From Dactylorhiza incarnata (taxonomy: Eukaryota > Streptophyta > Magnoliopsida > Asparagales > Orchidaceae): a stretch of 64,000 nucleotides of DNA. Both the position numbers and the translations under genes were made by a program. Below the pieces are notes generated by a model. The model made no database searches. It had not been told where the DNA came from and saw only the letters and a list, made by a program, of their open reading frames with translations. This document shows, piece after piece, positions 21,585 through 31,916 of this stretch. How positions within the stretch are numbered: position 1 is the first letter of the stretch; each line of letters starts with the position of its first letter. The DNA lies in assembly GCA_033032865.1 (NCBI GenBank), contig JAWHQI010000009.1:14402001-14466000 (forward strand). The letters are read 5' to 3'.

Positions 21585-24212
21585 TGTCACGGCCCGTCTC
21601 GACAAAAGTCAGAGTGCGCTTCGGGGCGGGTCGTGATGTCATAGTCATGGGCAAAAAGGAATCCATGTCTGCTAAGGCAGAAGCAGAAGTACAACAAATA
21701 GTTTTAAAATAGTTACTTTTAAGTAAAATAGATTGATTTATTGTTGAAGCTTTAAAATATGATAGTTTGAAACAAGTGCACATGCATTTTGCAAAAACAA
21801 TTTATGATACAAGTTTTGGAACAGATTTTTATGTGGTGATCATCGCAGGTGAATGAGCATGCAAATCATGTCAAATTCTAGTACATATAATATTTAGCCT
21901 AGCAGTTGTCCAAGAAAATAAGGAAAATGGATGATTATAATTATTACATAACAGAAATATCCAACAGTAAAAGAAATGAAACATAAACACAAAACCTGAA
22001 GCTTGACGCAGATCGGCTCAGGAAGTAGGCGGCGCAGGCACGAGCGCTAAGGCAAATTCCAAAACAGAAGGAAAAGACTCGGAACATTGAAATAAACAGG
22101 AGCAAAGCAAAATTAATTACGAGCAGAAGAAACATAATAATTTTGTACCATTTTTCAGGAAGCGAAGCTAACAAGACAGGCAAGCAAGTGAGACAAGCAG
22201 AAATATCTAGAATTATTAGACTACTCCAGGGTAAAGCATACAAAGATGATCATGTAATAACATAAGTTGTAACAAGTGAAAGTATAGGCGTTCTTGGTTG
22301 ACGCACAGGATTCATGATTCAGACAAATTCAGATTCAGATGCAAGTCTTACCAGAGATTCAGGATTTCTGCCCGTGATCTCTAAGGGGCGGCTCTTTCAA
22401 ACCCTCACCCTTGAGCTAGGGAGTTCATGCTAGAACCCAAGTCGAGGAGTTGCGTCAAAAAATAACCCTACCGTTCAACTGTTTATTTGTGATATTAACA
22501 ATATAATTCATGATTGAGTGATTCTGGCATATCAACACATGTAACCAAATACTGATTCGAATAAACAAGAGTAGATTTTACCAACGTAAAAAGAAGTGCA
22601 TGACATTAATAATTTAAAAGATTCATAGGTTGGTGATTCTAACTGGAATAGACTCACGCTAAAGAAAAATATTAGATCAAGAAATAAACTTTATCCAAGT
22701 CTTGCAACCGAACAGGCATAAGAAACAGGATTCGATGATTCAAAGAACTCGAAAGAGAGTTATAAAACTTGCGGGTTTAAGTATTCACGAGTAATAAGAT
22801 TACTATACATCATTTTCTAGGATACCAAGTATTCATTTAGTTTGATCCATTCCGACAAAAGATTATCTTCCAAGTACGCATGTGCTCGAGCCGAATATTT
22901 TATATCCAACACAATTCACCTAATTGCCAGCAAGAATCTTAACACTTATCATTATAACAATTAATGCTCAAAATCAAGAAAAACTACTAGTCTTCCATTT
23001 ATTCATCAACTGAGACGAAATTCATCTAAGGGAATATTCAAGTAACCATCATTCTCATTCACAATTCGTATTATTCCAATGCGTAATACCTCAATTTATT
23101 TACAAGTCAAATCAGACATTCAAGAGCTGAGCGTATTTGATGAAACACGTATTCAAAGCGAAGTCGAAAAATCATAAGAACAAATAGGCTAAATAAATTC
23201 AATGATTGCAAGAGAGAGGGGTCTCTACTTGCCTTATGGTGAGGCTGAAACTAATGGAGGCAGCAAAGCGGCGCAAGCAAAATAGAAATCATATTTTCAA
23301 CCTGATCAAGCACAACAAAAAAGATGTAACATAAATTATTATGCTAACACAAGCATTCTACGACGCAGAATTTAAATAACGAGAGATAAGCAGATTTACA
23401 TCCCTCAAAGGTGAGGGGAGAAGGAATTACAACGCGGGAACAGAAGTTTGGAAGCGTTTTAGGTTAGGGAAACCATAATTCGGAAGGGTCTTCAAGAGAT
23501 CCCGCCAATTGGAGCGACGAACGGCGCCGGGGAGCACGAATACCTAAGGATTTGGAGATTAGGAAGTGCACAAAATCTGAAATGCAAATTGGAGCGCAAA
23601 AAACTCAAATAATCAAGGAAAATAATTCTTAAATAAGGGAGAAAGAGAGAAATTTTACCCAAGGAACTCAGATCCGGGCTCGAGGAGGAGAGGGAAGGAA
23701 ACCCTAGATTTTTCTCCCAAAACCAACGGCCAAAACGACGAGAGGGAGCAGTTGCCGGCTGCAGGAGGGGAGCAGAAACTGATGCCGGCCCTTGAAGAGG
23801 CTGTTGCCAACCTTGGAGGGGGAAGAGGAAGAGTTGTCGGCTCTAGGAGGAGGAGAAGCAGCTGTTGCTGGCGGCTGAAGGGTTGCTGCCCACGAGGAGG
23901 AGAGGCTTGGCTGCTGCGGCTTGGAAAAGAAGGAGGAGGTGCATGCCCTAGAGGAGGCGGCGAGCGGCGGAAGCTAGCAGAGGGAGGCGTCGGCGAGCAG
24001 GGAGGCGGAAGATAGGGGTTGAGCGGGAGGCGGGATGCATGCGTAAATCGGGAGCGGGAGACGCGTTTGAGCGGCTTGCGGGAGCCTAGGCCGAAAGATT
24101 AATAATCGGGGGGGCTGCGGCTGGGGAATTAAAGGGGCTGTGGCTAGACAGCAAGGGGAAAATAATGCTCTATTATTACTTTTTTTTGGGTTGTTGTAGT
24201 GTGGTCGTCACA
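21585..24212 (-). repeat. Solo LTR of a Gypsy-type element nested in TAT-1
   Basis: On the minus strand it begins TGTGACGACC and ends CGGGCCGTGACA, the usual form of large plant chromovirus LTRs, length 2628 bp. It splits the GC-rich part of TAT-1 between 21584 and 24213. Flanks GTGCA and GTACG agree at three of five bases, so the target duplication is weak. No internal coding region follows. The interior is non-coding; the GC-rich frame near 23752-24015 is not a recognisable protein. Confidence 0.6.
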
Positions 24213-24356
24213 GTACGGCTCGCATCGGCTGTGAGGTTGTCGCCGCACGGACGGGCACCCACCACCGCACCACCACCTCCGGCCGGGCGGTGGCCACACG
24301 GGGCCTTGACCGCGCACCTCGCGCGAGCGATCTCTCGCGCGCATACACGCAATAGT

Positions 24357-24633
24357 ACACCCCCATGATGGGGGTGCACAAAGTAAAATCCCCAATGATG
24401 GGGGCGCTTAGTAAAATCTCTCATCATTTGGTGCGCATAGAAAAATTCCTCATGATGAGGGTGTGCATAGTAAAATCCCCTATCATGGGGTGCACATAGA
24501 AAAACCCCCATGATGGGCGCGCACATAGTAAAATTCATGATCATGGGTGTGCGCATAACATAATCCCCCATCATAGGGGTGTGCATAGGAAAATGCATGA
24601 TTATGGGTGTACGGATAGCAAGACTCCCTAGCG
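24357..24633. repeat. CCCCATnATGGGG palindrome array in TAT-1 U3
   Basis: About nine units of roughly 30 bp, each with an odd palindrome such as CACCCCCATGATGGGGGTG and the linker CATAGTAAAATC, end just before the TATA box at 24664. The matching arrays of TAT-2 (53885-54110, 61090-61350) keep the 30-bp spacing but have a more degenerate CCATCATGGGTGTGC word. Confidence 0.82.
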
Positions 24634-25331
24634 ACATAATTACCAAAATGCCCATCTCAGAAGCTATAAAAGGAACACAGAGCTCTCATTTGAAAGGACC
24701 TTGTCTTCTAAGCCTGAGAGAGCTTTAGATTCTTCCTTCGAAGATTTCCCTGAGTTCTTCTTCAGCGCTTAAAAATTCCTTCGAAGATCTCCTTCGGCGC
24801 TCGACGATCTCCTTCGGCGCTCGAAGAACTCCTCCGGCCTTTGAAGACGGCTCGAAGATTTCCATCGGCCTTTGAAGATGGCTCGAAGGTCTCCTTCGGC
24901 CTTTGTAGGTTCCTTCAGAGCCTCGAAGATCTCATCGCTCCTCAAAGGTCCCCTCGAAGACAGCTCGAAGACTTGATCCAGCTCCGTCCTTCGAGCTCAG
25001 AGCTCCGTTGCCACATTCATCATTCCAGATTGCTTCCAAGCACGCTCGTCACCACTCCGCCCCAAGCGACCTTTGCGGTCCAAAAGAATTATTGTAACTA
25101 GCGGTGATCTGTTACCCTCCAAAGATAACTTTTTTAAGACCCCGAGAAATAGTGAAACTTGGTCGGCACAGATCCGGCACTATGATTTTTCCCCTTTCCG
25201 GGGTTTTTTCACGTAAAAGGGTTCTTTGTCAGCCGTTGGTTTTCTCTGTGACTGTTTGCGCGCTCGGCTCACTCTCGAGCTTAGACGGTTCAATTTGACC
25301 GGTCCATAGGAGCATCGAGCGACCCACAATA

Positions 25332-26120
25332 AGACTTATTATGGTATTACCTTCGGCCTTTTTAATTTCTTCCAGTCTTCCTTACATGGACGACAATATA
25401 GATTGACCAATGACAAATGATTTAGGTCGAGGAGGGACCAACTGTGAGTCAAATGATCATTATTCAAGAAATGCATTATTTTATTTGTCTAGATATGGAA
25501 AAGTGTTGACAAATCGTGCTGAACTTTTAGTATTCTTGAGCAAATATTTTTGATATGGTATTCCAATTTTAACAAGTTTTATGGTGATTTGAACTGATTT
25601 AGAAGTTCTCTGTCACTACTCTAGAAGTTCAACGTCGTTGCTCCAGAAGTTAGCCACCGGCTACTCAAAAAGAACATCATGGACATTCTGTTGCTGGCAG
25701 TAGATGAGGAGTGAAATGCATGTTTTTTGCAATGTCTATGTATGAGCCTATGGAATGGATTCCTATCTTCAAGCGCCAACCACCACTCCGTCGGTGAAGG
25801 CTGAGTTGCAGAAATTGAAGAAGATATGAAATTATGATTCTTAATTCAGTACAACCAAATTGCCCCTCTCATATTGATTTTAGAAATAAAGAGAAAAAAA
25901 AGGAGGGGAGGGCGCAATACACCAAATCTAATAATTTATGTTAATCTTAAATATTTTTCTTGAGAAAAAAAATTTGAACACAAATTTATACAAAATAAGG
26001 TCAAAATTGAATTTCAGGAAATGAAAAGCTAAGAAGGCTAATGAAAATTTGATTGGTAATCAAAAACTATTAACTCATCTTCACGGGATGCAGGGGAGGG
26101 AAATGGAGTTAGAGAAGGCT
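25332..26120. other. Unclassified spacer between TAT-1 and Copia-1
   Basis: No gene recognised. Bases 25800-25925 are an inverted, diverged copy of 19920-20040. The rest is AT-rich with no clear repeat structure. Confidence 0.5.
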
Positions 26121-26519
26121 TGTAGAAATATGTCAGACAACGTCCTCCTTAAGGAGCTTGCCCAGAACATGCTGATAATCAAAGATTTCTAATGCGAGCA
26201 TATGCCAGAATCGAGAGCAAACGTACGGACCTGCAGAACTGCAGAAATTTCCCTGCTCGAAGGAGGCCAGACGCCGTCTTAGCAAAATTGAACATACACA
26301 AAATGATCTGAGAAAAGATTTTTCATTGATTGTTAAACAGTTTACTTGGCAGAGATATTTATAGTTTAACAAGACAGTTAATAGCATTTACTACAGACAT
26401 TAATACTTAATTAATTTTGCAGGAGAAGAGGAGATGCTGGGAAGACTAAACAGCGGGAGATAAAGAGATGAGAATTCCAACAGGACTAATTAAAGATGGA
26501 CGGCAGGATGGTTTTCCAA
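26121..26519 (-). repeat. Probable 3' LTR of Copia-1
   Basis: On the minus strand pol ends with a TGA at 26531-26529, followed by a GAGGAGGGG purine tract, then TATTGGAAAAC (TG changed to TA) as the likely LTR start. A TATAAATATC box lies near 26350. The end is uncertain, placed at a TGTAGA/TGTCAG pair at 26121-26135. No matching 5' LTR remains to confirm the ends. Confidence 0.55.
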
Positions 26520-26528
26520 TACCCCTCC

Positions 26529-27318
26529 TCAAATTGTGCCGTCCACGATGTTGAGGGCTTCTCTTAAAGCTAGAAATCTCGACCGTCCCAAAGCTTTGGT
26601 TAAGATGTCGGCGAGCTGTTTATCAGTAGGGTAGAAGCGAACTTTGATCATCTTCTTCTCCACCAGTTCACGAACAAAGTGATTTTTGAGCTTGATATGT
26701 TTACTATTATTGTGGAAAACAGAGATTTTGGAGAGGGCAATGGAGGATTGGTTGTCACAGTAGATAGGGTTGTTGTTTCTTCTTCTTCTTCTAAGTACTT
26801 CCTTACTCTTGTTATCCTTGCGACTTCACAAGAAGCAGAGTAAAGCGCCACATACTCTGCTTCAGTTGAAGAGAGATCCCAAATTTTCTGTTTTCTGGAG
26901 GACCAAAAGACGAGTTTACTGCCAGAGCAAAAAATGTATCCTCCCATGCTCTTGCTATCATCTGTGGATCCAACCCAGTCAGAATCGATGTAGGCGTAGA
27001 TAGAGTCGTCTTCATCCCTCTTATACATCAACCTGAAAATTTTTGTGCCCTGGATGTAGCGGAGACTCCTTTTGGCATCCATGAGATGGCTTTCCTTTGT
27101 GCGGCTGACGAATCTAACCACAAGTCCGACGACATATTTGATGTCAGGTCTTGTGTTGGTGAGATAAATCAATGACCCAACCAAGCTTCTGTAATTTTCT
27201 GAATCAACATCAGCTTCTTCTATTTTGCTGCTTAGTTTTTCTCAGAGGCTCATGTTGGTCAATGATGCATTGCATTTGTCCATGCCAAACCTTTTGAGGA
27301 GATCGATTGCATATCTTT
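26529..27318 (-). pseudogene. pol: Copia-1 RT C-terminus and RNase H
   Basis: The minus strand encodes the end of Copia RT (YRSLVGSLIYLTNTRPDI), RNase H with DSDWVGSTDD and STEAEYVALY, the TKHI/FVRELVE region and a PTDKQLADILTKAL ending. It is the 3' continuation of the fragment at 51645: Tekay-2 lies exactly between them, and the duplicated TCTTT (27314-27318, 51640-51644) marks the site. An in-frame stop lies near 27240 and the frame is broken again near 26850-26650. Confidence 0.85.
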
Positions 27319-27365
27319 TGTAACACCCCAGATTTCCCCAGCAAAAGAATGAGGGTTGCTGTAAG

Positions 27366-27706
27366 GCGCTAACACCAGGCGTTATGGTTAACGTCAGGCG
27401 TTAGGTCCTTCTCGAGAAATTCTTTATGTTCTTCTCGAGAAATGTTTGTAGCACCCCAGACTTTCCCAGCGGATTGTTAAGTCTGAGAGCTAGTGTCAGG
27501 CGTTACGCTAACGCCAGGCGTTAGCCTAGGACTTAAGCGTGTCGCCGGACCGTCAGGACGGCAGCCCGATCGACGGGGTGGGATGTCGATTGGCGTTAGA
27601 GCTAACGCCAGCGTTAGCTTCCCGTCGACTTTGCTTAAGCGGCTGGTCAGCGGCTGTGGATAAGTTCAGCCACCGCCTTAGGGGCTAACGCCCGCGTTAG
27701 CTAAGA
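27366..27706. repeat. TAACGCC-GGCGTTA palindrome array in Tekay-2 U3
   Basis: Words such as TAACGCCAGGCGTTA and GCTAACGCCAGCGTTAGC are repeated at irregular spacing up to the TATA box. Tekay-1 has GTCGCC..GGCGAC in the related LTR, so the inner CGCC..GGCG is shared while the outer arms differ. Confidence 0.82.
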
Positions 27707-28863
27707 AATTATATAAGGCAGCCAAATCCAATTTCCCTTCTAAATTCTGATTCCAAGCTCTTTCCAAAGGCAGAGAAGTCGTGACCAAAAGGAAGGAGAT
27801 CTCTTTTGGCTAGCCGTGCGTTGCGCCGAAGGCAAATCGGTGAAGGAGATTCTTTTGTGCTTGTGCCACCATCGACCCCGTAAGAAGAAAGTTGATTCGA
27901 TAAAATCCAGCCGGTTCTCTCTTTCCGTTCTATGGCACTGAAACAAGCACCAAGGGTAACGATTCTCCTCCCTTCATCTTTGGACATGTGCGTCCTTTGA
28001 TTTGCATGCTTAGGAAGACGTCTACTAATTAGTAGATGGGTTCTTCCGGTGGGTTGATGTTATCCCCACAAAATTTACATTTAGAGTCCGGAATGCTAGT
28101 ACGGACATAGGCATGTTGTGTGAAGCCCATCTGGACAGGTTGGTCTGGATTGGTGATGTTGCTTGCTGTTCTGTTCGTTAACGCCAGGCGTTAGAGCTAA
28201 CGCCGGTGGTAGCACCATATGTTGTGTTTTTCGGGTTCTGAGTACTGAGACGTGGTGTAGTGAGTTCTGGAGGTGTTGCCCAGAAGTTACCTGGAAATGA
28301 GTTAACGCCCAGCGTTAAGAGTAAGGCCCAGCGTTAAGAGCAAATGCCGGAGACAGTAATCATTGAGTTTACTTATCGTGTTTATACCTCGCCCCTGAAG
28401 CTGAGGTGATGACCCTGTGAGGTTATAGTTTAACGGGCACAAGGGGAAGCTGCACCCGTGTCAGGCGTAGGTGAATCCTGACATTTATGAGCGCGGGCAC
28501 AGGCTGAACCGAACCCTTCCCATAGCCAGTTGGTGATGAGGTCGCTCCTCCGTGTTCACCTGGGGAATTGTGGGATTAGAAACCGTAAGGTAATGCTAGC
28601 CTTGACGGTCGTATCTCATAGTGTAAACCCAAGTTGAAAAAGGACTTGTGGATGGCGTGCCGAGAGTGCACAAAGCGTGGTGTGACTTGAAAGCGTGTGA
28701 CTTGGTATCAGCTAGGACTTGAAAGAGTGTGACTTGATGTCACCTTGTGATGAATGTTTCTATGCGGTGCTTAGACGCACTTGTGAAATATATACTGCTG
28801 TTGCTTTCCTGCAGGGAAGGAGCACCGCCGCCCCGAGCATGGGGTGGGGTCGTTATAAGCCTG

Positions 28864-28881
28864 GGTCAGCTAAAGCTGACC
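28864..28881. repeat. Conserved 18-bp inverted repeat in Tekay-2 5' LTR
   Basis: GGTCAGCTAAAGCTGACC, also at 51186-51203 in the 3' LTR. It lies in the same context (GGGGTCGTTATAA before it) as the Tekay-1 copy at 16119. Confidence 0.75.
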
Positions 28882-29093
28882 GGTTACTTGTTTTCCCGCC
28901 GCTTGGTGGATTTGTTTGTACAGGTCCTGGCGAGGCTAGCGGGAAATAGCGGGCTGAAGCCCCTGCTGCTGTGTTGTGCTGTGCGGAGCTGGCCCTTGAA
29001 GGCCGAGTTGATTTGTTTATCATTTTCATGTGTGGCCGGCCTGCGTGCCGATGTTTGGAAGCCACCTTTATTATAAACATGTTGTGAACAAAC

Positions 29094-30160
29094 TGTTGTG
29101 TTTTCTATACCCCTAACGAGATGACATATCGAATATGCGCAGCGGAAATAAAGACAAGAACAACCCAAAAGAGACTAACGAATCTTGCGGTTTTCATGAT
29201 TCAAGAGAATAGGAAAGCAAATGCAATGTACCTTCGCGGGATTGAGTCAATACTCAACCAAGGTGCTCAAAGATGAAATCAGGTAGACAAAATCTGATTT
29301 CCAACAACCGAAATGTGTCGGCTACTCTACAACGATCCACACGAACGATGGAGAACCCTAGCTTCTTGTCGTACAAGAACTAGGTCGGAGAAGGAAGCTC
29401 TCAACGTCCCCACGGACTGCTAGGTCCGATCCAGGGGAGGCGGCGACCACGACGGCGATTAGCGGCGGCGGAAGACGATCGGAGGACGGGAAGAACGAGA
29501 TGCCCTCGCGCGGAACAGTTCCGGTCGGCCGTTCTCGTCTAAATCGCGAAAAAGATTAAGTCCCGTAAACCTAAAATCGCATGCCCTTTTATACTAAAAC
29601 GCATAAATCAGGCTATCCGCAGACCAGAGGGAAAAGCAGAATATCTGTCCAGATTTACATTCGCCGAATTCGACTAATCAATATAACCGAATTCGACTCA
29701 AATTCGGCGAAACCATTTCGACGAATTCGTCTATACAAATTCGGCTATATCATTTCGTCGAAACCCTTTCGTCGAACTGACATGATTCGGCTAAACCCTT
29801 TAGTCAAATCTGTTATAATTTCGGTTAATCATATTAGCCGAATTTCATTAGTCGAATCAAGCTAATTCGGTTAAACCCTTTAACCGAATTTGACGCAGTT
29901 CGGTTAAACCCTTTAGCAGAAATTGTCAAGTAAATACTCATTCGTTTAAACCCTTTAAACGATTTCCCGTTGAGACATTCTTAACTTAATTCCAAGTAGT
30001 CACAGGATTGGTCCTCCACTCATATCCAATATGAGTAAGGCCAACACTATCCTTTCTCCAACTTCTCCAAACGCTTTTATGTGCGACCCTATAGGCTCAT
30101 ATTGCGTTGGCAGTAAGACTAACTGTTGATTGCTTTGAGATCACCTCAAAATCTCCAACA
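29094..30160 (-). repeat. Solo LTR A, Copia-like, inside Tekay-2 5' LTR
   Basis: Starts TGTTGTGTTTTC and ends ATCTCCAACA, flanked by CAAAC at 29089-29093 and 30161-30165; the uninterrupted Tekay-2 3' LTR has a single CAAAC at the same place, which proves insertion. A TATAAAA box on the minus strand (about 29590) gives orientation. The family is the same as solo LTR B (54338), as shown by shared end sequences and the GGATTGGTCC..CACTC..ATCCAATATGAG block. Lineage within Copia is not resolved. Confidence 0.92.
29655..29960. repeat. CGAATTCG / TTCGnCGAA palindrome array in solo LTR A
   Basis: About a dozen degenerate units built on CGAATTCG, TTCGTCGAA and AATTCGGCTAAACCCTTT lie in U3, upstream of the TATA box in the LTR's own sense. 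Confidence 0.82.
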
Positions 30161-30395
30161 CAAACCTTGTAAATAACTTGTTGTATTTCATTCCTAGTTG
30201 CTAGTGTGGACAATGTATGAACTGGTTTTATCTGAAATAAAATGCTTCTGTTGTACGACTCTTTGTGCTGAGATGGTTATATTCTTAACTGTTTAATGCT
30301 AATTAAGTAACACGCTCTTCTGTTCGTTTCATATGGCGTGGGGTCCCGGTCGGACCTACTGCAATATGCTATGTCACAGGGAGGGTGTTACAAAT

Positions 30396-30405
30396 TGGTA
30401 TCAGC
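30396..30405 (+). other. Primer binding site of Tekay-2
   Basis: TGGTATCAGC three bases after the LTR end, matching the first nine bases of the iMet-type PBS, with later bases decayed. Confidence 0.8.
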
Positions 30406-30625
30406 TACGTGTCTCGATCCCTTTCCGTCTGAATTCGTGGTCGAATTCTTGTAAGGGGTGGTGAGCACGTGTGTGCATCGCCGTTAAGACATGTAAATAA
30501 CCAGTAACTGTCCGTTATAGGAATGAAGTACCTATATGATTGTAGCCTTGTGATGGAACTTATGAGTTCCTTTGTTATTCCATGCTACCTCTTAGTCGCT
30601 AATTGTGTTTTGTGCATATATATAG

Positions 30626-31735
30626 GCAACTGGGAGTAGAGCGGGGCCGTATCGACCCCCGTGTTCGACTGCGAGCAGTGCACCAGCTGAGGTGCCTACT
30701 CCTCCTTCTGCCGAGACAGTGAGAATGATAACTGAAGCGGTGTTTGCTATGTTTACTGCACAACCTGGAGGGCATGTCCCTGGACAACCTCCTGCCCTCG
30801 GGGTGGCTCCGGTGCCAGCTGTAGCAGTTGAACCAATGGTTGAAAGGCCAGTGCCGGTGAGGGCACGAAGAGCTCTAGACCAACAATTGCAGCACTTTCT
30901 GTGTTTCCATCCTCCTGCGTTCATGGGGGCATGAACCCCGACGCAAGCTGAGGATTGGCTATTGAGGGTGCGCAAGACCTTGAAGGCCACTGATACGGAG
31001 GAAGGGCAGAAGGTTACTTTGGCAACCTTCCTACTTGATGGGGAGGCGCAGTTGTGGTGCGACGAGATAGAGTTGCATCAACTAGCAGGAAGACAGCTGT
31101 CAGACATCTCGTTTGACGAATTCTCAGGAATGTTCATGGCACGGTACCTCCCACCTGCTCAACAGATTGAGATGGAGAATCAGTTCAACCGTCTAACTCA
31201 AGGTGATCGTATGATTGATGATTACCTGCATGAGTTTACCCGGTTGGGGCCTTTGCCGATGAAGCTCGGAAGACCAATCGGTTTTATGAAGGTCTGCGGG
31301 AAGAGTTACGGTTCCTTCTACCGGGGCCAATGACACAGGGGTTTATGACCCTGGTCAATATGGCTCGTTCCTTAGCAAAGGATATGAAGCGGTCCCAGAG
31401 CAGGAAGGAGTTAGCGGTTGTAAAGCCAGAGTTCAAAGCGCCGAGCTCTGCAAAGTCTGGGCGAGGTAGGTGGAGGAACAGAGCGAGACCTTCGGGGTCA
31501 GCTCAATCTGCTGCTTCGGGTATGACCACTGGGTGAGGCCCACTCATCTGTTATAATTGTGGTAAGCCGGTTCATATAGCCCGAGACTGTCATGGCGGCA
31601 AGAAGGCGGTTGCGGCTTATGCGGCGGAGAAAGGGAAGGCGGTGGAGTCAACTGCATCCCATGCTGCTCCAGCCCAGCCCAGAGTGTACAACCTTCGCCA
31701 GCAGGAGGCCATAAAGCAAAGCAATGTGGGGATAG
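30626..31735 (+). pseudogene. gag: Tekay-2 gag
   Basis: As in Tekay-1 the frame begins directly after an in-frame TAG (30623-30625) that reads as an acceptor (ATATATATAG|GCAACT), with no suitable ATG. The capsid region has LWCDEIE, RYLPPAQQIEMENQFNRLTQG and [11 protein letters not shown]; a zinc knuckle CYNCGKPVHIARDC is at about 31552-31595. Disruptions: TGA at 30932-30934, a frameshift near 31250, and TGA at 31534-31536. The exon ends ATAG before a GTATGC donor. Confidence 0.85.
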
Positions 31736-31813
31736 GTATGCATTAGTATACAACTTTTATTGATTCTGATACTTCATACCTTGTGCATTGCTTGTTAACC
31801 ATGTGTGTATTCG
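31736..31813 (+). other. Putative gag-protease intron of Tekay-2 (acceptor decayed)
   Basis: Donor ATAG|GTATGC is good. Alignment to Tekay-1 puts the acceptor at 31812-31813, where AG has become CG (TTCG|GC). TTAAC at about 31796 is a possible branch point. Joining gives a split glycine codon and the peptide [20 protein letters not shown], in phase with protease. Length 78 nt against 76 in Tekay-1. Confidence 0.6.
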
Positions 31814-31916
31814 GCTTTGTCCTAATATTTAACTCTCCGGCGAGAGCGTTGTTTGATACGGGAGCTTCACATTCTTTTCTATCGGAGGCCTTCATACAAC
31901 TGCTTGGGGTGCCTTC
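31814..31916 (+). pseudogene. pol: Tekay-2 protease, 5' part, cut by Gypsy-3
   Basis: Encodes [27 protein letters not shown] with the catalytic DTG intact, then stops at the Gypsy-3 boundary. The last five bases CCTTC are the target site, repeated at 46249-46253, where the frame resumes. Confidence 0.88.

Larger units (their letters stand above)
21084..25331 (+). repeat. TAT-1: solo LTR of a TAT-type Ty3/Gypsy family, interrupted by another solo LTR
   Basis: Starts TGATAGGTACCCC and ends GACCCACAATA (CA changed to TA), flanked by AGATT (21079-21083) and AGACT (25332-25336), a target duplication with one change. It matches the TAT-2 3' LTR at the start, in the GC-rich CGCACGG section, in the ATGATGGGGG array, at the TATA box (24664-24671), in the TTCGAAGATCTCC region and at the GATTTTTCCCCTTTCCGGGG end. 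Without the nested 2628 bp it is about 1620 bp, close to the 1776 bp of the TAT-2 LTR. Confidence 0.8.
27319..30392 (+). repeat. 5' LTR of Tekay-2, with a solo LTR inserted
   Basis: Length 3074 bp, of which 1072 bp is the inserted solo LTR plus its duplicated target; the rest corresponds to the 2034-bp 3' LTR. U3 holds TAACGCC..GGCGTTA palindromes at about 27370-27405, 27499-27530, 27590-27622 and 27685-27706, ending immediately before a TTATATAAGG box (27709-27717). More copies occur at 28180-28345. The LTR start is duplicated: a second TGTAGCACCCCAGA lies 128 bp in, at 27447. Confidence 0.9.

Noticed and set aside
23752..24015. Glycine/arginine-rich plus-strand frame
   Set aside because: Purine-rich low-complexity part of a solo LTR (the transcribed leader in the minus orientation).
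24357..24633. CRISPR-like array because of 30-bp spacing
   Set aside because: Units are degenerate throughout, spacers are not unique, and the sequence is a plant LTR.
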